64,000 bases of DNA, taken from the NCBI RefSeq assembly GCF_001746755.1, contig NZ_MCGG01000013.1, positions 1 through 64,000 of the forward strand, read 5' to 3'. The notes under the pieces are model-generated. The model had not been told where the DNA came from. It made no database searches and saw only the letters and a program-made list of their open reading frames with translations. Of the stretch, positions 34,692 through 43,686 are shown piece by piece (position 1 is the stretch's first letter; every line of letters starts with the position of its first letter). The position numbers and the translations under genes are program-made. This DNA is from Magnetovibrio blakemorei. GTDB lineage: Bacteria; Pseudomonadota; Alphaproteobacteria; Rhodospirillales; Magnetovibrionaceae.

Positions 34692-36746
34692 ATGAGGCGG
34701 ACACTGTTGCGTAAAGTTTTTCCCAGCATTCGCCATCGCCTCTTAACGGCTCTTTTCTTGCTTGCGGGTTTCGGCGTGGTTTCCAGCCTGTGGAATATCG
34801 CCTTGATGGCGCAATTTGAACAACGTTTGGTGCACTTGTCCGGGGAAAGCATCCCCGTTTTGGTTGCTGCTTATGAAGCTGCGCGCCAAGGCGAAGCCAT
34901 TTCCAAGGGCACATCAGGCGTTGTGTTGACGCATGATAAGGGAGCCCGCGAGGCGTTTGTGGCGCGCATCAATGATCAGTTTAAAGGGCTCGACACTCAA
35001 TTGGCGATTTTGGCCGATAAAGACATTGAAGCTGAGCGTCTTACAAACATTCAGTTCAATAAAAAGGCTCTTTTAGAAAGCTTTTTCAGTTTGACCAAAG
35101 CCGTGGAAAAACTCGATGAAGCGGTCAAGTTGGGTATTGAGGCTCAGCATCCAGAGTTGGCGAGCGAAGTCGATCGCTTGCTGTTGGGGCATAGATATCA
35201 TGCGGATCGAATGACGGATGCCGTGGCGGGGCTTGCCAATGCGCGCACGGGTGAAATTGAACAGTCTGTCAAAGGCATCATGAAGCGGCTTGAATGGGAT
35301 CGTCGGCTGCTGAATGCGTACACCTTGGGCGCGATTGTCCTGGCGATTGTTGTCATTGTTTATTTGGACAACCGGGTTATGAGCCGGGTGGTGGGGCTTC
35401 AACGGGCGATGCGCAGTGTCGCCAGCGGCGGGACCAGACAAAAGATACCCCGCGGTGGTGATGACGAAATCGCCGACATGGCAGATGCTTTGGGCACGTT
35501 TGTCGAAAAATTGGCAGAACGCGAAGAGCGATTGCAGGACTTGGTTCAAGAGCGCAGCAGCGCGCTGGCCAGCGCCAATGTCGACCTTGAAATCACGGAT
35601 CGTCGTTTGCGAAACTTATTCGAAGTGGCGTCCGATTGGTTTTGGGAACTGAACGCGGATTTCAAAATCACTTACATGTCCCCACAATTTTTTGAAGTGT
35701 TTGGCAACCCGCCCGATGTTTTTAATCACACCATCTTTGACCGCCTGATGGCTGATGATGTGATGTGCGCGGCAGATGAACTCCAGCAGCATTTTTTGAA
35801 TCTCCGTGAACATCGTCCCTTTGGCCGTTTTGAATTTTCCATTCGCACCCCCGACGGGCCGGTCCGATACCTTCAATCGTCGGGTATTCCTGTGTTTGAT
35901 GAAAAGGGTAATTTTTCCGGTTTCCAAGGGGCACTCACCGATGTGACGGAAGAGAAACAAACGGAGTTAGAGTTGCGTCACGCGCAAAAAATGCAAGCCC
36001 TGGGTAATCTTGCTGGGGGCGTGGCGCATTCTTTCAACAACATTTTTCAACCCATTTTGATTTTGAGCGAGCTCTCCCTGAACGAAGTGGCCGCAGATTC
36101 TCCAGCGTGCGAGCGCTTGCAGATTGCCATTGATGCGTGCCGGCGGGGCAAAGCCTTGGGGGACCGTATTTTGTTGTATTCTCGTCAAGATGAACCTGAG
36201 CGGTGTGCTGTCAATGCGCACAGTTTGGTGAAGGGAACCTTGGATTTGTTTCGCTCAAGCGCGCCCACATCCGTTCGTTTGGATGAAGACCTGGACGCCC
36301 AAGTCGGAGATGTCTTTGGCGATTCGGCCCAACTGGAAGTGTTGTTGCTGAACTTAGCCTCCAACGCGGTTGATGCCATTGGTGAGAAGGCTGGCGAAAT
36401 CAAAATTCGACTATCAAGAGAACCGCGTGAACGCGTCGAATATAATCATGATGGTGAAATGGTTCATGAGGTCTATGCGAAAATTTCGGTATCCGATAAC
36501 GGGTGTGGCATTGCCCCTCAGGTCATGGAGCGGATTTTTGATCCTTTTTTCACCACCAAAGGTCTGGGCAAGGGTACGGGGCTGGGGTTGTCCATGGCCA
36601 GCGGCATCGTGACCATGCACGGTGGTGGAATCAATGTCTCCAGTGTGCTGGGGCAAGGTACGACGTTCGATGTTTTTCTGCCGATTGTTGAAGGGGGCAT
36701 ACAGGCGGCGGAAGATTTTTCTGAAACAAAACCAGTGAGACGGTGA
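34692..36746 (+). CDS. PAS-containing sensor histidine kinase
   Basis: A 684-residue kinase: a first span (about 15-38), a periplasmic helical sensor (about 40-215), a second span (about 217-236), HAMP (237-290), a PAS domain (about 310-425), the phosphoacceptor domain and HATPase. The H-box reads GNLAGGVAHSFNNIFQP, where many relatives have HDFNN; the D to S change follows the phosphoacceptor His. ATP-site motifs are NLASNAVDA, DNGCGI, FDPFFTTK and GTGLGLS. No receiver domain is fused; a receiver protein is coupled directly downstream. Confidence 0.92.
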   Translation: MRRTLLRKVFPSIRHRLLTALFLLAGFGVVSSLWNIALMAQFEQRLVHLSGESIPVLVAAYEAARQGEAISKGTSGVVLTHDKGAREAFVARINDQFKGLDTQLAILADKDIEAERLTNIQFNKKALLESFFSLTKAVEKLDEAVKLGIEAQHPELASEVDRLLLGHRYHADRMTDAVAGLANARTGEIEQSVKGIMKRLEWDRRLLNAYTLGAIVLAIVVIVYLDNRVMSRVVGLQRAMRSVASGGTRQKIPRGGDDEIADMADALGTFVEKLAEREERLQDLVQERSSALASANVDLEITDRRLRNLFEVASDWFWELNADFKITYMSPQFFEVFGNPPDVFNHTIFDRLMADDVMCAADELQQHFLNLREHRPFGRFEFSIRTPDGPVRYLQSSGIPVFDEKGNFSGFQGALTDVTEEKQTELELRHAQKMQALGNLAGGVAHSFNNIFQPILILSELSLNEVAADSPACERLQIAIDACRRGKALGDRILLYSRQDEPERCAVNAHSLVKGTLDLFRSSAPTSVRLDEDLDAQVGDVFGDSAQLEVLLLNLASNAVDAIGEKAGEIKIRLSREPRERVEYNHDGEMVHEVYAKISVSDNGCGIAPQVMERIFDPFFTTKGLGKGTGLGLSMASGIVTMHGGGINVSSVLGQGTTFDVFLPIVEGGIQAAEDFSETKPVRR

Positions 36747-36748
36747 AA

Positions 36749-37114
36749 ATGGCAAATGTTCTGGTGATAGAAGACGATGCCGCCGTGCGGTTTTCACTGC
36801 AGGCGGCGCTTCAGGCCATGGGCCATGCGGTGCAAACGGCCGCTGATGGAGTTGACGGGGTGGAAAAGTGTCTGGCAGGCACTTTTGATTTGGTCATCAC
36901 CGATTTGGTGATGCCAAAGAAAGATGGTGTGGAAACGATCTTGGAACTGAAGCTCATCGACCCGAGGCTTAAAATCATCGCCATATCCGGGGGCGGTCGT
37001 AATCTTGATATTATGGAGACCACCTACAAAATCGGCGCGGATTGCGCACTCACCAAGCCATTTTCGATCAACGATCTCAGCGATTGTGTGACGCGGGTGT
37101 TGGTCGACGAATAA
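36749..37114 (+). CDS. Stand-alone receiver protein
   Basis: A 121-residue single-domain response regulator with the acidic pair ED at 8-10, the phosphorylation site Asp52 (VITDLVMP), and the Lys in LTKPF near 101. It has no output domain. It starts 2 bp after the kinase stop (a GTG at 36743 overlapping it is an alternative). Together with the kinase it resembles a hybrid kinase split in two, with a receiver that may act by protein contact or as a phosphate sink. Confidence 0.93.
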   Translation: MANVLVIEDDAAVRFSLQAALQAMGHAVQTAADGVDGVEKCLAGTFDLVITDLVMPKKDGVETILELKLIDPRLKIIAISGGGRNLDIMETTYKIGADCALTKPFSINDLSDCVTRVLVDE

Positions 37115-37132
37115 CGCGAAAGCCCTTTTTAT

Positions 37133-37177
37133 AAAAAATCCCCCCGGCCTTCATGCGATGATGATGACCGGAGGGAT
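37133..37177 (-). terminator. Terminator of the cyclophilin gene
   Basis: Inverted arms ATCCCCCCGG (37138-37147) and CCGGAGGGAT (37168-37177), one mismatch, followed on the minus strand by a run of six T. It lies just past the cyclophilin stop and may also serve the receiver gene. Confidence 0.7.
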
Positions 37178-37215
37178 GGATCGAAAATTTAGGGACAGGA
37201 CCCTGGTGTTCGGTT

Positions 37216-37767
37216 TTAGTCTTTGGCGTCTGCGGCGACTTGCATGCGGATGATTTTATCCGGCTCGCCAATCATAGAGCCATTGGGACCTTCGCCTTTT
37301 TTGATGTTGTCGACGAATTCCATACCTTTGACCACTTGGCCCCAAACGGTGTATTGGCCATCCAATGAGGGGTAGCGGGCAAACATGATATAGAACTGGC
37401 TGTCGCCGCTGTTGATGTCTGAGCTGCGCGCCATGCCGACGGTACCACGGACGTATTTTTCGCGGGAAAATTCGGCAGGCAGGTTGACGCCGGAGCCACC
37501 GGTGCCGTTGCCGTCGGGGTCACCGCCCTGGGCCATGAAACCTTCAATCACGCGGTGAAACGTCAGGCCGTCGTAAAAGCCTTCACGAACCAGTTGTTTA
37601 ATGCGGGCGACGTGCTTGGGCGCCAAGTCTTCGCGCATCTCGATCACCACCCGGCCATCCTTAAGGTCCATGTAAAGGGTGTTTTCTAGGTCCAGGGCCA
37701 AGGCCTGTTCGGTCATGATCAAGACTCCAAATAATAGGGCTGCAAAAGCTGTAAATAGACGGGTCAT
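37216..37767 (-). CDS. Secreted peptidylprolyl isomerase (cyclophilin)
   Basis: A 183-residue protein with a signal peptide (about residues 1-24, ending ALALDL) and a cyclophilin domain: FYDGLTFHRVIEGFMAQGGDPDGNGTGG, PAEF, GTVGMARS, SGDSQFYIMF and YTVWGQVVKGMEFVD. It catalyses proline cis-trans isomerisation in the periplasm. ATG 37767 has GAGGG seven bases upstream. It lies after CheZ in the same direction, but the gap of over 100 bp makes coupling uncertain. Confidence 0.93.
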   Translation of the reverse strand: MTRLFTAFAALLFGVLIMTEQALALDLENTLYMDLKDGRVVIEMREDLAPKHVARIKQLVREGFYDGLTFHRVIEGFMAQGGDPDGNGTGGSGVNLPAEFSREKYVRGTVGMARSSDINSGDSQFYIMFARYPSLDGQYTVWGQVVKGMEFVDNIKKGEGPNGSMIGEPDKIIRMQVAADAKD

Positions 37768-37880
37768 CGTGTCCCTCGAGTTGTCAAAAACGTTAACGCG
37801 AAGCAAATTAGCATGAAGTTTACAAAACAAAAACCCCACCACTGAGGCAGGATTTTGAGGAGGGGACATAAAACGCAAGA

Positions 37881-38423
37881 TTAATCGAATAACGCGTCGA
37901 TTTCGGCCTGGTTGATCGAGCGTGCCGGATCAAGTGCCGGACCGTTGAGCAGCTTTTCATCAGCGGTTTTTTCTTCGCTTTTAAGCTCCACTTTTTCGAT
38001 TTCCTCTTTGCCCCACAGCTCGGTCAAAGCGCCTACGCGGGCCTCCACGTACGTCAGCGAACGAGCCACTTTGGTGACGCGCTGGCCCGTGATATCCTGG
38101 AAACTGCAGGCTTGGATGATGTTCATGTCGTTTTCGGAAATTTGATCGAGCAAGGCGACTTGCTTCGGGTCTTTCAGCAGAGCGCGCAATTTCGTGACCG
38201 CGTCTTCGTTGCCTTCCGCGCATCCCATAATGGTGTTGGAGGCTTCATCGGTGGCTTTGATCACCGCGTCCAATTGATCGGACATGGTGGAGAATTCATG
38301 CGAATCGTCGGTTGGTCGGGAAATGCTGGCGATCTCTTCCCGAACGCGGTTGATGTATTTTAGAAGGCCATGGAGTTCTCCCCGAAGGACGTCAGAATCT
38401 ACATCTTGAATCGGAGCGTTCAT
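37881..38423 (-). CDS. cheZ: CheZ-type chemotaxis phosphatase
   Basis: A 180-residue, mostly helical protein with the CheZ active-region motif ACSFQDITGQRVTKV (about 110-125), where the Gln side chain is used to dephosphorylate CheY-P, and the C-terminal CheY-binding tail INQAEIDALFD. It speeds signal termination in chemotaxis. No other chemotaxis gene is in the window. An inverted repeat overlaps the promoter region. ATG 38423 gives the normal start; the longer frame adds 18 residues. Confidence 0.9.
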   Translation of the reverse strand: MNAPIQDVDSDVLRGELHGLLKYINRVREEIASISRPTDDSHEFSTMSDQLDAVIKATDEASNTIMGCAEGNEDAVTKLRALLKDPKQVALLDQISENDMNIIQACSFQDITGQRVTKVARSLTYVEARVGALTELWGKEEIEKVELKSEEKTADEKLLNGPALDPARSINQAEIDALFD

Positions 38424-38459
38424 GGATAACCGTGTCCCTAGACTTGTTATAATAGATAT

Positions 38460-38478
38460 GGTGCAACGATTGTGCACC
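38460..38478. promoter_or_regulatory. Inverted repeat upstream of cheZ
   Basis: GGTGCAACGATTGTGCACC has arms GGTGCA and TGCACC with a 7-base spacer, about 40 bp before the cheZ start and just above a TATTATAAC -10-like element. It may be an operator. Its GTGCAACGATT core also occurs at 49193-49203. Confidence 0.4.
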
Positions 38479-38557
38479 TTGTGTTCTTAACATATCGCAA
38501 TAGGTTTCTGAGATAAAGGTATAAAATATAATACTTTTGAGTAACTTAATGTGAAAA

Positions 38558-38971
38558 TCAACCATTTTTTGGAGGCATCATTGCCTTCATCGCCAGCACT
38601 TGGAGTTTTAGGCGCTGTTCCGCGCTGAGGTTTTCGAAAACGTCTTGTTTGGCTGAGCGGGTGCGCAAAGCGTCTTGAATCAGCTGCTGGCGGGTGGGCG
38701 AAGCGGTGCGTTGAGGGCGGTTTTGCACTTGATCCAGTTTTGCATCCAGGCGGGCTTTGATTTCAGCCTGACTGGGTTCTCTGCGGGGCGGCGAGAGCGG
38801 CGCAGAAGCGGTAGGCGTAGGGGAATTGGCTCTGCCGGAGGGGGAATTGGCTCCGCCGGGGCCCCGGGCGGGGCCAGTGGTGGGGCCAGTGGTGGGGGCA
38901 GGGGCGTTGAGCCTTTCACGAGCTTTTTTGTCCAAAATTAAGGACATAAAAGCTCTGCCTATTTTGGACAT
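38558..38971 (-). CDS. Protein of unknown function with Pro/Gly-rich region
   Basis: A 137-residue protein with no recognised family. After a short basic start (MSLILDKKARERL) comes a low-complexity Pro/Gly/Thr/Ser stretch (about 24-70) with repeated TTGP and GRAN.. units, then a helical C-terminal half (QAEIKARLDAKLDQVQ, QQLIQDALRTRSAK, NLSAEQRLKLQVLAMKAM). It may be a linker or adaptor protein. AAGG lies eight bases before the ATG. It is upstream of cheZ by about 135 bp and may belong to the motility set. Confidence 0.55.
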   Translation of the reverse strand: MSKIGRAFMSLILDKKARERLNAPAPTTGPTTGPARGPGGANSPSGRANSPTPTASAPLSPPRREPSQAEIKARLDAKLDQVQNRPQRTASPTRQQLIQDALRTRSAKQDVFENLSAEQRLKLQVLAMKAMMPPKNG

Positions 38972-39218
38972 GACTTCAGCCTTTCATGAATAAGGCCTAA
39001 ATCTAACGCGATTTGGCGCGTTTGAGCAAATGACATACTCACATTGCATTTGGGGATTGCTTTCGCGTGCGCCAACAGTAGGATGTGCCCAGGTTCCGGC
39101 TCCTCCCCAATTGCACTTCAATCTACGCGCTCTCCCAAATGCGGGAGGGTGGTTATTCGCGGTGTTTAGGGAAATTGGGTGTCCTCAGTTTTCACAAATG
39201 CTTCATCGGAATTCTATA

Positions 39219-39237
39219 GCGCTTTTATGTGAAGCGC
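39219..39237. promoter_or_regulatory. Inverted repeat before pyruvate kinase
   Basis: GCGCTT and AAGCGC arms with a 7-base spacer (39219-39237) lie about 15 bp before the pyk start, around the ribosome site. The rest of the 281-bp gap (38972-39252) shows nothing else clear. Operator or mRNA hairpin are both possible. Confidence 0.35.
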
Positions 39238-39252
39238 ATTATGTTGCAGGCC

Positions 39253-40671
39253 ATGATGAAACGGACAAGAAACGCTAAAATTATCGCCACGCTCGGGCCT
39301 GGCCGATCCTCAGAAGAAGACATTGCGAAATTGATTGAGGCTGGTGCCGACGTCTTTCGATTGAACTTCTCTCACGGTGCCCACGAAGACCACAAACGAC
39401 GCTACAACGTCATTCGAGGCCTGGAAGAACGCTTTCAACGCCCCATAGGCATCTTGATGGACCTGCAAGGTCCGAAGTTGCGGGTGGGGAAATTTGAAAA
39501 TGACCGAATTCAATTGGTCAAAGGCCAGCCCTTTCGCTTGGAACTGACCGATGCTTTGGGCAATGAAACGATTGCCCCGTTGCCGCACCCTGAAATTTTT
39601 GCGGCGTTGCGCCCCGGCATGGACTTGCTGCTCGACGATGGTAAGATTCGTTTGCGCGTTGACAAGGCGGGCAAAGACTTCGCCGAAACCGAAGTCGTGT
39701 TTGGTGGTGAACTGTCGAACCACAAGGGCGTGAACGTGCCCAGTGCGATTTTAAAATTATCCGCGCTGACGGCAAAAGATCATGCCGATCTTAAATACGG
39801 CTTGGAATTGGGCGTCGACTGGATTGCGCTGTCGTTTGTGCAGCTTCCGTCGGACGTTGAAGAAATCAAAAAAATCGTTGCCGGTCGCGCCGGTGTGATG
39901 GCCAAATTGGAAAAGCCGTCAGCCATCGAACATCTGCATGGCATCGTTGAACTGTCCGATGCGATTATGGTCGCACGTGGCGATTTGGGCGTCGAATTGC
40001 CGCCCGAAGACGTGCCCGTGCAGCAAAAGCGCATCATCAACGCGTGCCGCATTGCTGGTAAGCCGGTGGTGGTTGCGACGCAAATGCTCGACAGCATGGT
40101 CCATGCGCCGACGCCGACCCGCGCCGAAGCTTCCGACGTGGCCACCGCCATTTATGACGGTGCCGACGCGGTGATGCTTTCCGCGGAAACGGCGGTTGGC
40201 GATTATCCGATTGAATCGGTGGCCATTATGGATCGCATCATCAACCGTGTTGAACGCGATCGATTGTATCGCAAGATGACGGATGCGGCGCGTTCTATCC
40301 CCGAAGCCACGGCGGCGGACGCCATTTCGGCTTCGGCTCGCCAGACCGCGGAAACCATATCTGCGCAAGTGATCGTGTCGTTTTCGTCCACCGGTTCGAC
40401 GACCATGCGTGTCGCCCGCGAACGTCCATCGGTGCCGATCTTGGGGCTGACCCCCAACATTAACATCGCTCGGCGTTTGGTGTTGGCGTGGGGGGTGCAT
40501 TCCATCCGCACCCGCGACGTGAAAAACTTTGGGGAAATGATGGGCAAGTCGGTGCGCATCGCCAAGCGCCAGGGTTTTGCCCTTGAAGGTGACGCCATCA
40601 TCATTGTTGCGGGCATTCCCTTTGGCTTGCCGGGTGGAACCAATATCTTGCACATTGCGAAGGTCGATTAG
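39253..40671 (+). CDS. pyk: Pyruvate kinase
   Basis: Last step of glycolysis: phosphoenolpyruvate and ADP to pyruvate and ATP. The 472-residue protein has KIIATLGPG, RLNFSHG, MDLQGPKLRVGKF, the catalytic EKPS and MVARGDLGVELP motifs, the ATQMLDSM loop and the C-terminal regulatory domain. Start 39253 has a CAGG just ahead; 39256 is equally possible. It has its own terminator. Nearest genes are unrelated. Confidence 0.97.
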   Translation: MMKRTRNAKIIATLGPGRSSEEDIAKLIEAGADVFRLNFSHGAHEDHKRRYNVIRGLEERFQRPIGILMDLQGPKLRVGKFENDRIQLVKGQPFRLELTDALGNETIAPLPHPEIFAALRPGMDLLLDDGKIRLRVDKAGKDFAETEVVFGGELSNHKGVNVPSAILKLSALTAKDHADLKYGLELGVDWIALSFVQLPSDVEEIKKIVAGRAGVMAKLEKPSAIEHLHGIVELSDAIMVARGDLGVELPPEDVPVQQKRIINACRIAGKPVVVATQMLDSMVHAPTPTRAEASDVATAIYDGADAVMLSAETAVGDYPIESVAIMDRIINRVERDRLYRKMTDAARSIPEATAADAISASARQTAETISAQVIVSFSSTGSTTMRVARERPSVPILGLTPNINIARRLVLAWGVHSIRTRDVKNFGEMMGKSVRIAKRQGFALEGDAIIIVAGIPFGLPGGTNILHIAKVD

Positions 40672-40706
40672 GTTCGCAGGCAAACAATACAGGCAGACGT
40701 AAAATG

Positions 40707-40741
40707 AGCGGCATCCCCAAGTTTGGAGATGCCGCTTTTTT
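40707..40741 (+). terminator. Intrinsic terminator of pyk
   Basis: AGCGGCATC (40707-40715) pairs with GATGCCGCT (40728-40736), then six T. It lies 36 bp after the pyk stop and 50 bp before the convergent ATPase stop. Confidence 0.9.
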
Positions 40742-40787
40742 GTGCTCAGGTTTGTCTGAAAAATTTAAGTACATGAATACGATAAAA

Positions 40788-43520
40788 TCATTGATGTGCT
40801 CGTGGGCGGCGACGCAGCACGGCTTTTTCAAGCTCCACGATGAACAGCACGCTAGACGCCACCAAGATGATGAGAACCCAGTCCATCAGACCGATAGCGG
40901 TGGTGCCGAACAGAACCTGTAGCGTGTCCAAATAGGTGAACCCAAGCTGGAACACAATCAGCACCCCAATCGCGATCAAGGCGTATGTGTTGCCAAACAG
41001 ACCCTGCGCATTGAGCACCGATGCGGTGATGTAGCGGGAGTTGAAAAGATAAAATATTTCAAAAAAGATCAGCGTGTTGACGGCAACGGTTCGTGCTCGC
41101 TCGATGCTGGCACCTTGTTCCATTTCCCACATGAACAGGCCAAAGGTGCCGACCAGTAAGATCACCGAGACGAACGCGGTCCGCCACAACAGTGCGGGCG
41201 TTAGAACGGCTTCGTCGCGGTGTCGGGGCGGGCGGTGCATGACGTTGTTCTCTGTCGGCTCAAAGGCCAATGACAGCGCCAACGTGACCGCCGTAATCAT
41301 GTTGACCCAGAGAATTTGCAAGGGGGTTAAGGGGAGCTCTGAAAACCCCATCAACACGGCGGCAATGATGGTGAGCGCCTCGCCGCCATTGGTGGGCAGA
41401 ATGAACAAAATCGATTTGCGGATGTTGTCATAGGCCGTTCGGCCCTCTTCAATGGCGTGCACGATGGAGGCGAAATTGTCGTCGGCCAGCACCATTTCGG
41501 ACGCTTCCTTGGCGGCCTCAGTGCCTTTGTTGCCCATGGAAATGCCGATGTCCGCGCGCTTGAGGGCGGGGGCGTCGTTGACCCCGTCTCCGGTCATGGC
41601 GACGGTCAAGCCGAAGCCTTGCAGCAGGCTCACAAGGCGGAGTTTATGTTCAGGGCTGACACGGGCAAAGACATTCACATCCATCGCCAGATCACGCAGT
41701 TCGGCATCGCTCATGTGTTCCAGTTCTTGACCGGTCAACGCAATGTTGGGGTTGACCAGTCCCAGTTGGCGTGAAATGGCACACGCCGTTGTGCGGTGGT
41801 CGCCGGTGATCATCTTGACGGCGATACCAGCGCTTTGACAGCGCTCAACTGCGGCAATAGCTTCCGCGCGCGGCGGATCGATCAAGCCGAACAGCCCCAG
41901 CAGCACCATGTCGCTTTTGACGTCCTTGAAATCCAGCTCCATCTCATGGCCTTTGCCCGGTTTGCAGGCGACAGCCAGCACGCGTTGACCGCGTTCGGCC
42001 AGTTTTTCGGTGCGGGCGTGCCATAACGCCGCGTCCAGGGGGCGGTCACCCGTTGGTGTGCGCTCCGATGCGCACATCTCCAATATCTGCTCGGGGGCGC
42101 CCTTGAGGAAGATAAAGGCTTCTCCGGTATGGCTGTGGTGGAGGGTTGCCATGAACTTATGTTCCGATTCAAACGGGATCAGATCGGTGCGCGGGTACTG
42201 CTGGGCTAGGCTTTCCGGTTCCTGTCCGGCCTTGATGTTGGCAATCAGCAAGGCGCCTTCCATGGGGTCGCCGTTGACAAGCCATTCACCCTCGCGTTGT
42301 TCCAGCTGGGCGTCGTTGCACAACGCCGCCGCTCGCACCACTTCGCGCAGCAGCGGATGGTCTTGGGGCAAAACGTCGTTGCCGTCGATTTGAAAACCGC
42401 CGTGCGGATCGTAGCCGGTGCCGGAAACTTCATATTGGGTATTTGCGGTGAGGATGGTGCGCACGGTCATTTCGTTGCGCGTGAGCGTGCCGGTCTTGTC
42501 CGAACAGATCACGTTCACTTCGCCCAAGGCTTCGGCTGCGGGCAAGCGGCGCACAATGGCGTTACGCATCGCCATGCGCTGCACGCCGATGGCCAAGGTA
42601 ATGGTGATGATAGCGGGCAGGCCCTCGGGGATGGCGGCGACGGCAAGGCCCACCGCAGCGAGAAACATTTGGGGCACTGAGTAATCGCGGATCAATACGC
42701 CAAAAACGGCTGTCATCCCTGCGATCACCAAGATGGCGCCGGTCAGCCATCGTCCGAACCGTGTCATCTTGCTCATCAGCGGTGTGGTAAGCTGTTCCAC
42801 CGTTGCGACCAAGGTGCTGATGTGTCCAAGTTCGGTCGCGCCACCTGTGGCCACCACCACCCCGGTTCCCTGGCCTGAACTCACCAGCGTCCCGGAATGG
42901 GCCATGCACAGGCGGTCCGCCAAAACCGTTTCGACTGGGAGCGACTCGATGATCTTGTCCACCGCCACCGATTCACCGGTCAGCGCGGCTTCTTGTATGT
43001 GCAGACCTTTGACCCAGAACAGACGTATATCGGCAGGGACACGGTCGCCTGATTGCAACATCACCACGTCGCCCGGCACAAGGTTGGCCGCATCGACTGT
43101 GGCGCGGCGTCCACCGCGCAACACCATGGCTTGGGGGGACAGCATGTTGCGGATCGCCCGCAAGGCGTCTTCGGCTTTACCTTCTTGAAGAAAGCCGATG
43201 AGGGCGTTGATGACGACCACACCAAGAATAACCGAGGCATCGATCCAGTGCTCCAAAAACGCCGTGATTGCAGCGGCACCCAGCAAAACGTAAATCAGCA
43301 CGTTGTGAAATTGTCTCAAGAATCGCACGACGGGGCCGGTTGGCTTGCCTTCAGCCAGCTTGTTGGGGCCGTAAGTGGTCAGGCGGTGGGCGGCCTCAGC
43401 AGCGCTCAGTCCTTGCTTTGAGGTGTTGAGTGCTTTGTAGATATCGGTGACGTTCTGCGTGTGCCAGAGGGGGGGGGGAACGCCAGCCGAGGGGCGGGTT
43501 GAGACGTGTTTTTTGGCCAT
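40788..43520 (-). CDS. P2-type cation-transporting ATPase
   Basis: A 910-residue ATPase with the actuator TGES (about 180), the phosphorylation motif DKTGTLT (about 341), KGAPE, TGDGVNDAPALK and ten expected membrane spans. The fourth span carries IPEGLP, the signature of calcium- and sodium-type P2 pumps. In the sixth span NMITAV replaces the usual NxxTD, so an expected cation-binding Asp is absent; ion specificity is therefore open. ATG 43520 has GGAG nearby. The promoter is divergent from the AEC transporter. Confidence 0.88.
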   Translation of the reverse strand: MAKKHVSTRPSAGVPPPLWHTQNVTDIYKALNTSKQGLSAAEAAHRLTTYGPNKLAEGKPTGPVVRFLRQFHNVLIYVLLGAAAITAFLEHWIDASVILGVVVINALIGFLQEGKAEDALRAIRNMLSPQAMVLRGGRRATVDAANLVPGDVVMLQSGDRVPADIRLFWVKGLHIQEAALTGESVAVDKIIESLPVETVLADRLCMAHSGTLVSSGQGTGVVVATGGATELGHISTLVATVEQLTTPLMSKMTRFGRWLTGAILVIAGMTAVFGVLIRDYSVPQMFLAAVGLAVAAIPEGLPAIITITLAIGVQRMAMRNAIVRRLPAAEALGEVNVICSDKTGTLTRNEMTVRTILTANTQYEVSGTGYDPHGGFQIDGNDVLPQDHPLLREVVRAAALCNDAQLEQREGEWLVNGDPMEGALLIANIKAGQEPESLAQQYPRTDLIPFESEHKFMATLHHSHTGEAFIFLKGAPEQILEMCASERTPTGDRPLDAALWHARTEKLAERGQRVLAVACKPGKGHEMELDFKDVKSDMVLLGLFGLIDPPRAEAIAAVERCQSAGIAVKMITGDHRTTACAISRQLGLVNPNIALTGQELEHMSDAELRDLAMDVNVFARVSPEHKLRLVSLLQGFGLTVAMTGDGVNDAPALKRADIGISMGNKGTEAAKEASEMVLADDNFASIVHAIEEGRTAYDNIRKSILFILPTNGGEALTIIAAVLMGFSELPLTPLQILWVNMITAVTLALSLAFEPTENNVMHRPPRHRDEAVLTPALLWRTAFVSVILLVGTFGLFMWEMEQGASIERARTVAVNTLIFFEIFYLFNSRYITASVLNAQGLFGNTYALIAIGVLIVFQLGFTYLDTLQVLFGTTAIGLMDWVLIILVASSVLFIVELEKAVLRRRPRAHQ

Positions 43521-43686
43521 GAAGGCTCTCCACAGCGGTCCGTATTGGGAGGAAGCGAGTCGCACTTGAGATCTGTTCATTATCTCACTTTTAGACCCTA
43601 CGATAAAGACAGTCCTGATGTGCGACTTTCTTTTCTCCTCAGAACCCGCTAGCGTGTCTTGCCTTGAACTCCCCTGGAATTTTGCC

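Noticed and set aside
39030-39278. Open frame of 82 codons before pyk
   Set aside because: No ribosome site, no domain, and it runs into the pyk start; it looks like chance.
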